A stretch of DNA of 64,000 nt, from NCBI GenBank assembly GCA_050516505.1, contig CP191518.1, forward strand, positions 744,001 to 808,000. Direction: 5' to 3'. Below the pieces are notes generated by a model that did not search any database, had not been told where the DNA came from, and saw only the letters and a list, made by a program, of their open reading frames with translations. Positions within the stretch are counted from its first letter, which is position 1. Each line of letters starts with the position of its first letter. Of the stretch, positions 7,875 to 17,391 are shown piece by piece. Origin of the DNA: Scandinavium ludwigii_A (GTDB taxonomy: Bacteria; Pseudomonadota; Gammaproteobacteria; Enterobacterales; Enterobacteriaceae). A program made the translations under genes and the position numbers.

Positions 7875-9188
7875 ATGACTCAGCAAGAGTACCTTCAGCG
7901 TCGGCAAAAGCTGCTGGCGCAGATGCCATCAGGCAGCGCGGCGTTAATTTTTGCCGCACCGGAAGCCATACGCAGCGCCGACACGGAATACCCGTATCGC
8001 CAAAGCAGTGATTTCAGCTACTTCACCGGCTTTAACGAGCCAGAAGCGGTGCTGGTGCTGATTAAAAGTGATGACACCCACAACCACAGCGTTCTGTTTA
8101 ATCGCGTTCGCGACCTGACCGCCGAAATCTGGTTTGGCCGCCGACTGGGCCAGGATGCCGCGCCTGAAAAACTGGGCGTGGATCGTGCGCTGGCGTTCAG
8201 CGAAATCGATGAACAGCTGTATCAACTGCTGAACGGTCTGGACGCGGTGTATCACGCGCAGGGCGAATACGCTTATGCCGACAGCATCGTGTTCAACGCG
8301 CTGGATAAGCTGCGTAAAGGCTCGCGCCAGAATCTGAAAGCGCCGGCGGCAATGGTCGACTGGCGTCCGATGGTGCATGAAATGCGCCTGTTCAAATCTG
8401 CGGAAGAAATTGACGTGATGCGCCGGGCCGGGGAAATCTCCGCTCTGGGGCATACTCGCGCCATGCAAACCTGCCGTCCCGGCATGTTCGAGTATCAGCT
8501 CGAAGGTGAAATTCACCATGAATTTACCCGCCACGGCGCGCGTTACCCGTCCTACAACACCATCGTTGGCGGCGGCGAAAACGGCTGCATTCTGCATTAC
8601 ACCGAAAATGAATCTGAACTGCGTGACGGCGATTTAGTGCTGATCGACGCGGGCTGCGAATATCGTGGCTACGCCGGCGACATTACTCGCACGTTCCCGG
8701 TGAACGGCAAATTCACCCCAGCACAACGTGAAATCTACGATATCGTGCTCGAATCGCTGGAAACGGCCCTAAAGCTTTATCGCCCGGGAACGACCATGCA
8801 GGACGTTACCGGTGAAGTCGTACGCGTGATGGTCAGCGGATTGGTCGCGCTTGGCATCCTCGAGGGGGAAGTTGACCCGTTGATTGCCGACAACGCGCAC
8901 CGCAAATTCTTCATGCACGGCCTCAGCCACTGGCTGGGCCTGGACGTTCACGATGTCGGCGAGTACGGCGCGGATCGTTCCCGCGTGCTCGAGTCGGGCA
9001 TGGTGCTGACTGTTGAGCCTGGCCTGTATATCGCCCCGGACGCCGACGTGCCGGAGCAATACCGCGGCATCGGCATCCGTATTGAAGATGACATTGTGAT
9101 CACCGAAAACGGCAACGAGAATCTGACTGCCAGCGTGGTAAAACGCGCCGACGATATCGAAGCCCTGATGGCGGCGCACGCCCAATGA
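7875..9188 (+). CDS. pepP: Xaa-Pro aminopeptidase P
   Basis: Dimetal aminopeptidase removing an N-terminal residue that precedes proline. 437 residues (E. coli 441). An N-terminal creatinase-like domain is followed by the pita-bread catalytic domain with the metal-ligand segments LVLIDAGCEYRGYAGDITRT, the HGLSHWLGLDVHD histidine, MVLTVEPGLY and RIEDDIVITENG. ATG 7875 has AGGAGG nearby. The frame is open for 62 codons upstream inside ygfB, which is shadow. Its TGA overlaps the ubiH ATG by four bases, so the two are translationally coupled. Confidence 0.97.
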   Translation: MTQQEYLQRRQKLLAQMPSGSAALIFAAPEAIRSADTEYPYRQSSDFSYFTGFNEPEAVLVLIKSDDTHNHSVLFNRVRDLTAEIWFGRRLGQDAAPEKLGVDRALAFSEIDEQLYQLLNGLDAVYHAQGEYAYADSIVFNALDKLRKGSRQNLKAPAAMVDWRPMVHEMRLFKSAEEIDVMRRAGEISALGHTRAMQTCRPGMFEYQLEGEIHHEFTRHGARYPSYNTIVGGGENGCILHYTENESELRDGDLVLIDAGCEYRGYAGDITRTFPVNGKFTPAQREIYDIVLESLETALKLYRPGTTMQDVTGEVVRVMVSGLVALGILEGEVDPLIADNAHRKFFMHGLSHWLGLDVHDVGEYGADRSRVLESGMVLTVEPGLYIAPDADVPEQYRGIGIRIEDDIVITENGNENLTASVVKRADDIEALMAAHAQ

Positions 9189-10351
9189 GCGTGATTATCG
9201 TAGGCGGTGGCATGACTGGCGCAACGCTGGCGCTGGCGATTTCGCATCTCAGCGCGGGCAAACTGCCGGTACATTTAGTGGAAGCCATCGCGCCGGATTC
9301 TCAGGCGCATCCGGGCTTTGACGCTCGCGCTATCGCGCTGGCCGCAGGCACCTGTCAGCAGTTGGCCCGCGTAGGTATCTGGCAGGCGCTGCGTGAATGC
9401 GCCACGGCTATTCGTACCGTTCACGTCAGCGATCGCGGCCATGCAGGTTTCGTGACGCTGGATGCCGACGATTACAGCCTGCCTGCGTTAGGGCAGGTGG
9501 TCGAACTGCACGATGTTGGCCAGCGTCTTTTTGCGTTGTTACGCAAAGCGCCTGGCGTGACGTTACATTGCCCGGCGCGGGTCGACAGTTTTACCCGCAG
9601 TCAGGACAGCGTCGACGTGGTGCTCGATAACGGCGTAACACTCAGCGGGAAACTGCTGGTTGCCGCAGACGGCTCGCGTTCTGCGCTCGGCGAACAGTGC
9701 GGGATTGCCTGGCAGCAACAGCCTTACGAACAGCTGGCGGTGATCGCCAACGTGACCACCGCCGTGCCGCATGACGGCCGCGCGTTTGAGCGTTTTACCG
9801 AACATGGCCCGCTGGCGATGTTACCGATGTCAGACGGACGCTGTTCGCTGGTGTGGTGTCATCCGCTGGAAAACCGTGATGAGGTTCTGAGTTGGTCTGA
9901 TGCTCGTTTCTGCCAGGAACTGCAACAGGCGTTTGGCTGGCGACTCGGGCGCATTACCCACAGCGGCAGTCGCAATGCCTACCCGCTTTCCCTGACCACG
10001 GCCAATCGGGCGATATCGCACCGCATGGCATTGGTAGGTAATGCAGCGCAAACTCTGCACCCGATTGCCGGACAGGGGTTTAACCTTGGGCTGCGCGATG
10101 TTATCTCGCTGGCAGAAATGCTCGCTCAGGCGAAAGATCCGGGCGAATATGCGCTGTTAAGCCACTATCAACAGCGCCGCGCTGACGATAAAAGTGCAAC
10201 GGTCGGCGTGACCGACGGTCTGGTCCATCTGTTCGCCAATCGCTGGGCACCGCTGGTGGCCGGACGAAACGTCGGGCTGATGGCGATGGAATTATTCACT
10301 CCGGCGCGCGATGCGCTGGCGCAGCGTACCCTGGGTCAGGTAGCGAGATAA
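9185..10351 (+). CDS. ubiH: 2-octaprenyl-6-methoxyphenol hydroxylase UbiH
   Basis: FAD-dependent monooxygenase of aerobic ubiquinone synthesis (C1 hydroxylation). 388 residues (E. coli 392). The FAD Rossmann motif IVGGGMTGATLALA is at the N-terminus, the NAD(P)H/FAD motif LLVAADGSRSALG near residue 155, and ALVGNAAQTLHPIAGQGFNLGLRD near 280. It overlaps pepP by ATGA and is 11 bp from ubiI. Confidence 0.96.
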   Translation: MSVIIVGGGMTGATLALAISHLSAGKLPVHLVEAIAPDSQAHPGFDARAIALAAGTCQQLARVGIWQALRECATAIRTVHVSDRGHAGFVTLDADDYSLPALGQVVELHDVGQRLFALLRKAPGVTLHCPARVDSFTRSQDSVDVVLDNGVTLSGKLLVAADGSRSALGEQCGIAWQQQPYEQLAVIANVTTAVPHDGRAFERFTEHGPLAMLPMSDGRCSLVWCHPLENRDEVLSWSDARFCQELQQAFGWRLGRITHSGSRNAYPLSLTTANRAISHRMALVGNAAQTLHPIAGQGFNLGLRDVISLAEMLAQAKDPGEYALLSHYQQRRADDKSATVGVTDGLVHLFANRWAPLVAGRNVGLMAMELFTPARDALAQRTLGQVAR

Positions 10352-10362
10352 GGAACAACAAC

Positions 10363-11565
10363 GTGCAAAATGTAGATATCGCTATCGTCGGTGGTGGAAT
10401 GGTCGGCCTGGCCGTGGCCTGCGGGTTGCAGGGCAGCGGACTGCGCGTGGCGGTCATTGAACAGCATCAGCCCCAGCCCATTGAGGCTGACTCTGCCCCG
10501 CAGCTTCGCGTTTCCGCCATCAACGCTGCCAGTGAAAAACTGCTCTCGCGCCTCGATGTCTGGAATGACATTGTCGCCGAGCGAGCCAGCCGCTATCACG
10601 GCATGGAAGTGTGGGATAAAGACAGCTTCGGGCGCATCGCGTTTGATGATGCCAGCCTTGGTTACAGCCATTTAGGGCACATCATTGAAAATGGCGTGAT
10701 CCACCATGCGCTGTGGAAAAAAGCGGAGCGCTGTAAAGACATTACGCTGATGGCACCCGCCGAACTGGCGCAGGTGGCATGGGGCGAAAACGAGGCGTTT
10801 CTGACGCTGAAAGACGGCAACATGCTGACCGCGCGTCTGGTGATTGGCGCCGATGGCGCGAACTCCTGGCTGCGGGGCAAAGCGGATATTCCGCTGACCT
10901 CCTGGGATTATCGCCATCACGCACTGGTTGCGACTATTCGTACCGCCGAACCGCATCAAGCGGTGGCGCGTCAGGCTTTTCACGGCGAAGGCATTCTGGC
11001 GTTTCTGCCCTTAAGCGACCCGCATCTGTGTTCCATCGTCTGGTCGTTATCGCCTGACGAAGCCGCGAAGATGCAGCAGGCCGACGATGTCACATTCAAT
11101 CAGGCGCTGAATGTGGCCTTTGATAACCGTCTGGGCCTGTGTGAAGTGGCCAGTAAGCGGGTGGTATTCCCACTTACCGGCCGCTATGCTCGCCAGTTTG
11201 CCGCGCATCGTCTGGCACTGGTGGGGGATGCGGCGCATACCATTCATCCGCTAGCCGGGCAGGGGGTAAACCTTGGCTTTATGGATGCCGCAGAACTGAT
11301 CGAAGAAATTCGCCGTCTGCACGCGCAGGGGAAAGATTTCGGCCAGCACTTCTATCTGCGTCGCTACGAGCGTAGCCGCAAACACAGTGCCGCATTAATG
11401 TTGGCGGGAATGCAGGGCTTCTGCGAACTGTTTGCCGGGGTCAACCCGGCGAAGAAACTGTTCCGCGATATCGGGCTGAAACTGGCCGACACGCTGCCGG
11501 GGGTAAAACCTCAACTTATTCGTCAGGCGATGGGCCTGAACGATCTTCCTGACTGGTTGCGTTAA
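10363..11565 (+). CDS. ubiI: 2-octaprenylphenol hydroxylase UbiI (VisC)
   Basis: Paralogue of UbiH that hydroxylates C5 of the ubiquinone ring. Exactly 400 residues as in E. coli, with a GTG start at 10363 also as in E. coli. FAD motifs: AIVGGGMVGLAVACGLQG at the N-terminus, LVIGADGANSWLRG in the middle, LALVGDAAHTIHPLAGQGVN near residue 285. It closes the pepP-ubiH-ubiI operon; a terminator follows. Confidence 0.96.
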   Translation: MQNVDIAIVGGGMVGLAVACGLQGSGLRVAVIEQHQPQPIEADSAPQLRVSAINAASEKLLSRLDVWNDIVAERASRYHGMEVWDKDSFGRIAFDDASLGYSHLGHIIENGVIHHALWKKAERCKDITLMAPAELAQVAWGENEAFLTLKDGNMLTARLVIGADGANSWLRGKADIPLTSWDYRHHALVATIRTAEPHQAVARQAFHGEGILAFLPLSDPHLCSIVWSLSPDEAAKMQQADDVTFNQALNVAFDNRLGLCEVASKRVVFPLTGRYARQFAAHRLALVGDAAHTIHPLAGQGVNLGFMDAAELIEEIRRLHAQGKDFGQHFYLRRYERSRKHSAALMLAGMQGFCELFAGVNPAKKLFRDIGLKLADTLPGVKPQLIRQAMGLNDLPDWLR

Positions 11566-11581
11566 GTCGATCACACTTCCT

Positions 11582-11609
11582 CACCCGGCAGTCCTGCCGG
11601 GTGTATTTT
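11582..11609 (+). terminator. Terminator after ubiI
   Basis: Perfect 9-bp stem CACCCGGCA / TGCCGGGTG with a GTCC loop (11582-11603), followed by TATTTT. Confidence 0.85.
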
Positions 11610-11984
11610 CCTCGTTTGAAATAATCTAATTTCACTGCCTTTTTCGCATTAGTTTTATTAATGCAGCAAGAATCCCCCTACGAAAAATCAGCCCAATTTC
11701 CCGCATGAAATATCATTTATCACCAAATCCTGAACGACATTGTTAATTTTATGTGGCATTAGTCGCAGAAAGCCAGTTGATCGTTCTGTAGAGTTTTTCG
11801 CACATTTTGGTCATAAGCTAATCTGATGGATTGCTTTGCCTTATGGTTTACCGCGGTTTTCGGTGGTAACGTCAGACGAAAGAGAACGTTTGCGTCGGTG
11901 CCCTGAGCGGTATCGACGCTGGGCTTTGTAGCGACTTTTGAGTCCACAAAGCACCTGTAGCCCCGCTTATTCAATGAGGACAAG
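11610..11984 (+). promoter_or_regulatory. gcvTHP upstream control region
   Basis: A 375-bp AT-rich gene-free region between the ubiI terminator and gcvT. In E. coli this operon has a long control region bound by Lrp, GcvA/GcvR, PurR and CRP. The only site I can point to with confidence is the PurR-like operator listed separately. ATG 11985 of gcvT has a GAGGA just upstream. Confidence 0.6.
11880..11895 (+). promoter_or_regulatory. PurR-like operator in the gcv promoter region
   Basis: AAGAGAACGTTTGCGT matches the PurR consensus ACGCAAACGTTTGCGT at 13 of 16 positions, including the central CG. PurR repression of gcvTHP is established in E. coli; occupancy here is inferred. Confidence 0.6.
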
Positions 11985-13079
11985 ATGGCTCAACAGACGC
12001 CTTTGTATGAACAACACACGCTGTGTGGCGCACGCATGGTGGACTTCCATGGCTGGATGATGCCGCTGCATTACGGCTCGCAGATTGACGAGCACCACGC
12101 GGTACGCACCAGCGCCGGAATGTTCGATGTCTCGCACATGACCATCGTCGACCTGCGCGGCAGCCGCACTCGCGAATTCCTGCGCTATCTGCTGGCTAAC
12201 GATGTTGCCAAGCTGACCAAGCCCGGCAAAGCGCTCTACACCGGTATGCTCAACGCCTCCGCCGGGGTCATTGATGACCTGATTGTCTATTTCCTCACCG
12301 AAGATTATTTCCGCCTCGTCGTAAACTCCGCCACCCGTGAAAAAGACCTTGCCTGGATTAGCCAACACGCTGAACCGTACGGCATCAACATCTCCGTGCG
12401 TGACGATCTGTCGCTGATTGCGGTGCAGGGCCCGGACGCGCAGGCCAAAGCAGCCAGCCTGTTCAACGATGAACAGCGCAATGCGGTGGAAGACATGAAG
12501 CCATTCTTCGGCGTGCAAGCAGGTGATCTGTTTGTGGCAACCACCGGCTACACCGGCGAAGCAGGCTATGAAATCGCGCTGCCGAATGAGAAAGCGGCAG
12601 ACTTCTGGCATGCGCTGGTGGAAACCGGCGTCAAGCCTTGCGGCCTGGGCGCGCGTGACACGTTGCGTCTGGAAGCGGGGATGAATCTGTACGGTCAGGA
12701 GATGGACGAAGGTGTTTCTCCGCTGGCGGCCAACATGGGCTGGACCATTGCCTGGGAACCTGCTGACCGTGACTTCATTGGCCGCGAAGCGCTGGAAGCT
12801 CAGCGTGAGCACGGTACTGAACAATTGGTGGGTCTGGTGATGACCGAGAAAGGTGTGCTGCGTGGCGAACTGCCGGTGCGCTTTACCGATGCACAGGGGA
12901 ATCAGCGCGAAGGCGTGATAACCAGCGGCACTTTCTCACCAACACTGGGCTACAGCATTGCGCTGGCTCGCGTGCCTGCGGGCATCGGTGAAACGGCGGT
13001 GGTTCAAATCCGTAACCGCGAAATGCCTGTCACCGTCACCAAACCTGTATTTGTACGCGCCGGCAAAGCCGTCGTGTAA
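11985..13079 (+). CDS. gcvT: Glycine cleavage system T protein (aminomethyltransferase)
   Basis: Transfers the methylene group from aminomethyl-lipoyl-GcvH to tetrahydrofolate and releases ammonia. 364 residues, the E. coli length. Typical segments are MVDFHGWMMPLHY, GMFDVSHM, LLANDVAKL, and FVATTGYTGEAGYEI with the folate-site residues. First gene of gcvTHP, 27 bp before gcvH. Confidence 0.97.
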   Translation: MAQQTPLYEQHTLCGARMVDFHGWMMPLHYGSQIDEHHAVRTSAGMFDVSHMTIVDLRGSRTREFLRYLLANDVAKLTKPGKALYTGMLNASAGVIDDLIVYFLTEDYFRLVVNSATREKDLAWISQHAEPYGINISVRDDLSLIAVQGPDAQAKAASLFNDEQRNAVEDMKPFFGVQAGDLFVATTGYTGEAGYEIALPNEKAADFWHALVETGVKPCGLGARDTLRLEAGMNLYGQEMDEGVSPLAANMGWTIAWEPADRDFIGREALEAQREHGTEQLVGLVMTEKGVLRGELPVRFTDAQGNQREGVITSGTFSPTLGYSIALARVPAGIGETAVVQIRNREMPVTVTKPVFVRAGKAVV

Positions 13080-13106
13080 TCGATTATTTTTTCTGGAGAA
13101 ATTTTA

Positions 13107-13493
13107 ATGAGCAATGTACCTGCAGAACTGAAATACAGCAAAGAACACGAATGGCTGCGCAAAGAAGCCGATGGTTCTTACACCGTAGGCATCACCGAGC
13201 ACGCACAGGAACTGCTGGGCGACATGGTCTTTGTCGATCTGCCAGAAGTAGGCAAAACCGTTGACGCTGGCGATGACTGCGCGGTAGCGGAATCCGTAAA
13301 AGCGGCTTCTGACATCTATGCACCTATCAGCGGCGAAATCGTGGCCGTCAACGACACGCTGAGCGATTCCCCAGAGCGGGTTAACAGCGAGCCGTATACC
13401 GGCGGCTGGATCTTCAAAATCAAAGCCAGTGACGAAGCGGAAGTTGCCGCTTTGCTGGATGCCACTGCGTACGAAGCGCTGTTAGACGACTAA
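13107..13493 (+). CDS. gcvH: Glycine cleavage system H protein (lipoyl carrier)
   Basis: 128 residues. The lipoyl-attachment lysine is Lys65 in AVAESVKAASDIYAP. The protein shuttles the aminomethyl intermediate between GcvP, GcvT and lipoamide dehydrogenase. A good GGAG lies 9 bases before the ATG. A REP-type repeat separates it from gcvP, which may lower or stabilise the distal message. Confidence 0.97.
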   Translation: MSNVPAELKYSKEHEWLRKEADGSYTVGITEHAQELLGDMVFVDLPEVGKTVDAGDDCAVAESVKAASDIYAPISGEIVAVNDTLSDSPERVNSEPYTGGWIFKIKASDEAEVAALLDATAYEALLDD

Positions 13494-13498
13494 AAATG

Positions 13499-13570
13499 TG
13501 CCGGATGGCACTGCGTTTATCCGGCCTACGGTTGGAAGTGTAGGCCCGGTAAGCGACAGCGCCACCGGGC
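13499..13570. repeat. REP/BIME element between gcvH and gcvP
   Basis: Two inverted GC-rich modules: GCCGGATGG...ATCCGGC at about 13500-13526 and GCCCGGT...ACCGGGC at 13544-13570, joined by CTACGG/TGTAGG. The right module is shared, with small changes, with the element at 17314-17382. This is the usual layout of enterobacterial REP pairs inside or after operons. Confidence 0.8.
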
Positions 13571-13622
13571 AAGACTAGTTAAGACATTACCGATTCACTG
13601 CACGTTTCAGGAACCATCGCTC

Positions 13623-16496
13623 ATGACACAGACCTTAAGCCAGCTTGAACACCGCGGCGCATTCATTGATCGCCATATTGGCCCGGATGCGCAGCAGCAA
13701 CAGGAAATGCTGAATACCGTTGGCGCAGAGTCGTTAGACGCGCTGACCGGCCAGATTGTGCCGCAGGATATTCAGCTCGCGACGCCACCGCAGGTCGGTG
13801 ATGCGACCACCGAATTCGCCGCACTGGCCGAGCTGAAAGGCATCGCCAGCCGTAACAAGCGCTTTAAGTCTTACATTGGCATGGGCTACACCGCCGTGCA
13901 GCTGCCGCCGGTTATTCAGCGCAACATGCTGGAAAATCCGGGCTGGTACACCGCCTACACGCCGTATCAGCCGGAAGTTTCACAGGGCCGACTGGAAGCG
14001 CTGCTGAACTTCCAGACCGTCACCCTCGACCTGACCGGGCTGGATATCGCCTCTGCGTCACTGCTCGACGAAGCGACCGCCGCGGCGGAAGCGATGGCGA
14101 TGGCGAAACGCGTCAGCAAACTGAAAAACGCCAACCGCTTCTTCGTGGCTGCCGATATCCATCCCCAGACTCTGGATGTGGTTCGCACCCGTGCGGAAAC
14201 CTTTGGTTTTGAAGTGATTGTCGACGACGCTGACAAAGCGCTCGACCATCAGGATGTGTTCGGCGTGCTGTTACAGCAGGTCGGCACCACCGGTGAAGTG
14301 CATGATTACAGCCCGCTGATTAACGAGCTGAAAGCACGCAAAGTGATCGTCAGCGTTGCCGCCGATTTTATGGCGCTGGTCCTGCTGACTGCACCGGGCA
14401 AACAGGGCGCTGATATCGTGTTCGGCTCCGCCCAGCGCTTCGGCGTGCCGATGGGGTACGGTGGCCCACACGCCGCCTTCTTTGCTGCAAAAGATGAATT
14501 CAAACGCTCCATGCCGGGCCGTATTATCGGCGTATCTAAAGACGCGGCCGGTAACACCGCACTGCGCATGGCGATGCAGACCCGCGAGCAGCACATCCGT
14601 CGCGAGAAAGCGAACTCCAACATCTGTACCTCTCAGGTGCTGCTGGCCAACATCGCCAGTCTGTACGCCGTGTTCCACGGCCCGGTGGGCCTGAAGCGTA
14701 TCGCCGGGCGTATTCACCGCCTGACCGATATCCTGGCGACCGGTTTGCAACAGAAAGGCCTGAAGCTGCGTCACGAACACTTCTTTGACACCCTGTGCGT
14801 GGAAGTGGCCGACAAAGCTGCCGTACTGGCACGTGCAGAAGCCGCAGAAATCAACCTGCGCAGCGACATTCATCACGCGGTCGGCATCACGCTGGATGAA
14901 ACCACCACTCGCGAAGATGTGCTGGCGCTGCTGACCGTTATCGCGGGTGACGACCACGGCCTGAACATCGACAGCCTGGATAAAGACGTGGCACACGACA
15001 GCCGCTCTATTCCGCAGGCGATGCTGCGTGAAGACGAAATCCTGACCCATCCGGTGTTCAACCGCTACCACAGCGAAACCGAGATGATGCGCTACATGCA
15101 CTCCCTGGAGCGTAAAGATCTGGCGCTGAACCAGGCGATGATCCCGTTGGGATCCTGCACCATGAAACTCAACGCCGCCGCGGAAATGATCCCGATTACC
15201 TGGCCGGAGTTTGCTGAACTGCACCCGTTCTGCCCGGCGGATCAGGCCGAAGGCTACCATCAGATGATTAATCAGCTTTCCGACTGGCTGGTGAAACTGA
15301 CCGGCTACGACGCACTGTGCATGCAGCCGAATTCCGGCGCACAGGGTGAATACGCGGGCCTGCTGGCGATTCGTCATTATCACGAAAGCCGCAACGACGG
15401 GCATCGCGATATCTGTCTGATCCCAAGTTCTGCCCACGGCACCAACCCGGCGTCCGCACAAATGGCGGGTATGCAGGTGGTGGTCGTGGCCTGTGACAAA
15501 CAGGGCAACATCGACCTGGCTGACCTGCGTGAAAAGGCGGCGCAGGCAGGCGAAAACCTGTCCTGTATCATGGTGACCTACCCGTCAACGCACGGCGTGT
15601 ACGAAGAAACCATCCGCGAAGTGTGCGAAATCGTGCATCAGTTTGGCGGTCAGGTTTACCTCGACGGCGCAAACATGAACGCCCAGGTGGGCATCACCTC
15701 GCCAGGCTTTATCGGTGCGGACGTGTCGCATCTCAACCTGCATAAAACCTTCTGCATCCCGCACGGCGGCGGCGGCCCAGGCATGGGTCCGATTGGTGTG
15801 AAAGCGCATCTGGCACCGTTCGTTCCGGGCCACAGCGTGGTGCAAATCGAAGGCATGCTAACCCGTCAGGGCGCGGTTTCCGCGGCGCCGTTCGGCAGCG
15901 CATCGATTCTGCCAATCAGCTGGATGTACATTCGCATGATGGGCGCGCAAGGTCTGAAGCAGGCGAGCCAGGTGGCGATTCTTAACGCCAACTACATTGC
16001 GACCCGCTTACAGGATGCGTATCCGGTGCTGTATACCGGCCGCGATGGTCGTGTGGCGCATGAATGTATTCTCGACATCCGTCCCCTGAAAGAAGAGACC
16101 GGCATCAGCGAGCTGGATATTGCTAAGCGTCTGATCGACTATGGTTTCCACGCACCGACCATGTCCTTCCCGGTCGCGGGCACGCTGATGGTTGAGCCAA
16201 CGGAATCAGAAAGCAAAGTGGAAATCGACCGCTTCGTCGATGCAATGCTGGCTATCCGCAATGAAATCAGCCGCGTACAGCAGGGCGAATGGCCGCTGGA
16301 AGATAATCCGCTGGTGAACGCGCCACACACTCAGAATGAGCTGGTGGCTGAGTGGAACCATGGTTACAGTCGCGAAGTGGCCGTCTTCCCGGCAGGCATG
16401 GCGAACAAGTACTGGCCAACCGTGAAACGTCTCGACGACGTCTACGGCGACCGCAACCTGTTCTGCTCGTGTGTACCGATGAGCGAATATCAGTAA
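13623..16496 (+). CDS. gcvP: Glycine dehydrogenase (decarboxylating), P protein
   Basis: PLP enzyme that decarboxylates glycine and loads the aminomethyl group onto GcvH. 957 residues, identical to E. coli, comprising two homologous halves. The PLP lysine is in HLNLHKTFCIPHGGGGPG near residue 705. The long reverse-strand open frames over this gene are by-products of its codon bias. Confidence 0.98.
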   Translation: MTQTLSQLEHRGAFIDRHIGPDAQQQQEMLNTVGAESLDALTGQIVPQDIQLATPPQVGDATTEFAALAELKGIASRNKRFKSYIGMGYTAVQLPPVIQRNMLENPGWYTAYTPYQPEVSQGRLEALLNFQTVTLDLTGLDIASASLLDEATAAAEAMAMAKRVSKLKNANRFFVAADIHPQTLDVVRTRAETFGFEVIVDDADKALDHQDVFGVLLQQVGTTGEVHDYSPLINELKARKVIVSVAADFMALVLLTAPGKQGADIVFGSAQRFGVPMGYGGPHAAFFAAKDEFKRSMPGRIIGVSKDAAGNTALRMAMQTREQHIRREKANSNICTSQVLLANIASLYAVFHGPVGLKRIAGRIHRLTDILATGLQQKGLKLRHEHFFDTLCVEVADKAAVLARAEAAEINLRSDIHHAVGITLDETTTREDVLALLTVIAGDDHGLNIDSLDKDVAHDSRSIPQAMLREDEILTHPVFNRYHSETEMMRYMHSLERKDLALNQAMIPLGSCTMKLNAAAEMIPITWPEFAELHPFCPADQAEGYHQMINQLSDWLVKLTGYDALCMQPNSGAQGEYAGLLAIRHYHESRNDGHRDICLIPSSAHGTNPASAQMAGMQVVVVACDKQGNIDLADLREKAAQAGENLSCIMVTYPSTHGVYEETIREVCEIVHQFGGQVYLDGANMNAQVGITSPGFIGADVSHLNLHKTFCIPHGGGGPGMGPIGVKAHLAPFVPGHSVVQIEGMLTRQGAVSAAPFGSASILPISWMYIRMMGAQGLKQASQVAILNANYIATRLQDAYPVLYTGRDGRVAHECILDIRPLKEETGISELDIAKRLIDYGFHAPTMSFPVAGTLMVEPTESESKVEIDRFVDAMLAIRNEISRVQQGEWPLEDNPLVNAPHTQNELVAEWNHGYSREVAVFPAGMANKYWPTVKRLDDVYGDRNLFCSCVPMSEYQ

Positions 16497-16518
16497 TTGG
16501 CTGAACACACTCTTGTTT

Positions 16519-16544
16519 AAGGGCGCTTCGGCGCCCTTTCTTTT
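16519..16544 (+). terminator. Terminator of gcvTHP
   Basis: Stem AAGGGCGC / GCGCCCTT around a stable TTCG tetraloop (16519-16538), followed by TCTTTT. Confidence 0.9.
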
Positions 16545-16555
16545 GGGAGAACAAC

Positions 16556-17299
16556 ATGGCTATTGCACTTGTCACTGGCGCCAGCCGGGGAATTGGTAAA
16601 GCGACAGCGTTACAGTTGGCGCAGGAAGGCTACACCGTCGCGGTGAATTATCACCATAACGTTAATGCCGCCACGCAGGTGGTAAACGAGATCATCGAAA
16701 ACGGCGGCAACGCGTTCGCCGTACGGGCAGATATCAGTGATGAAGCGCAGGTGATGACGCTGTTTGAGGCACTCGACAGAGAAGGTGAGCCGTTGACGGC
16801 GTTAGTGAATAATGCCGGGATTTTGTTTCAGCAGAGCACCATCGAGAACCTGACCGCCGAGCGAATTAATCATGTGCTGGCCACCAACGTCACCGGGTAT
16901 TTCCTTTGCAGCCGCGAAGCGGTAAAGCGCATGTCGCATAAGCATGGTGGAAAGGGCGGGGCGATCGTCAACGTCTCGTCGGCGGCTGCGCGATTGGGCG
17001 GACCGTTTGAATATATTGATTACGCGGCGTCCAAAGGGGCGGTTGATACGCTCACTACCGGGCTGGCGCTGGAAGTGGCCGCGCAAGGCATTCGTGTGAA
17101 CTGTGTACGTCCAGGGCTGATTTATACCGAGATGCATGCCTCCGGCGGCGAGCCAGAGCGTGTGGATCGCGTGAAATCCGCATTGCCGATGCAGCGCGGT
17201 GGTCAGCCCGAAGAAGTGGCCCAGGCGATTGTCTGGCTGCTGAGCGATAAAGCATCGTATGTGACCGGAAGTTTTATGGATATCGCGGGCGGGAGATAG
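16556..17299 (+). CDS. ygfF: Short-chain dehydrogenase/reductase YgfF
   Basis: 247-residue classical SDR. The cofactor motif TGASRGIG is at residues 8-15, NNAG at 85-88, the catalytic Ser near 142 and Tyr156-x3-Lys160. An Arg after TGAS and the lack of an acidic residue at the end of beta-2 favour NADP(H). It matches the E. coli gene of the same place; its substrate is unknown. It begins 12 bp after the gcvP terminator. Confidence 0.9.
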   Translation: MAIALVTGASRGIGKATALQLAQEGYTVAVNYHHNVNAATQVVNEIIENGGNAFAVRADISDEAQVMTLFEALDREGEPLTALVNNAGILFQQSTIENLTAERINHVLATNVTGYFLCSREAVKRMSHKHGGKGGAIVNVSSAAARLGGPFEYIDYAASKGAVDTLTTGLALEVAAQGIRVNCVRPGLIYTEMHASGGEPERVDRVKSALPMQRGGQPEEVAQAIVWLLSDKASYVTGSFMDIAGGR

Positions 17300-17313
17300 C
17301 GTTGGATCTCGTC

Positions 17314-17382
17314 TCGCCCGGCGACGCGTTGCTTGCCAGGCCTACATTCCAGTAGGCCCGGTCAGCGAAGCGCCACCGGGCA
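17314..17382. repeat. REP/BIME element between ygfF and bglA
   Basis: GCCCGGCGACGCGTTGC module and GCCCGGTCAGCGAAGCGCCACCGGGC module (the latter at 17356-17381), joined by CTACATTCCAGTAGG. It is nearly identical in its right half to the repeat at 13499-13570 and lies between the convergent ygfF and bglA genes. Confidence 0.8.
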
Positions 17383-17391
17383 AGGATGCAC

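Noticed and set aside
14271..15461. A 396-codon open frame on the minus strand
   Set aside because: Antisense to gcvP and without recognisable domains or ribosome site.
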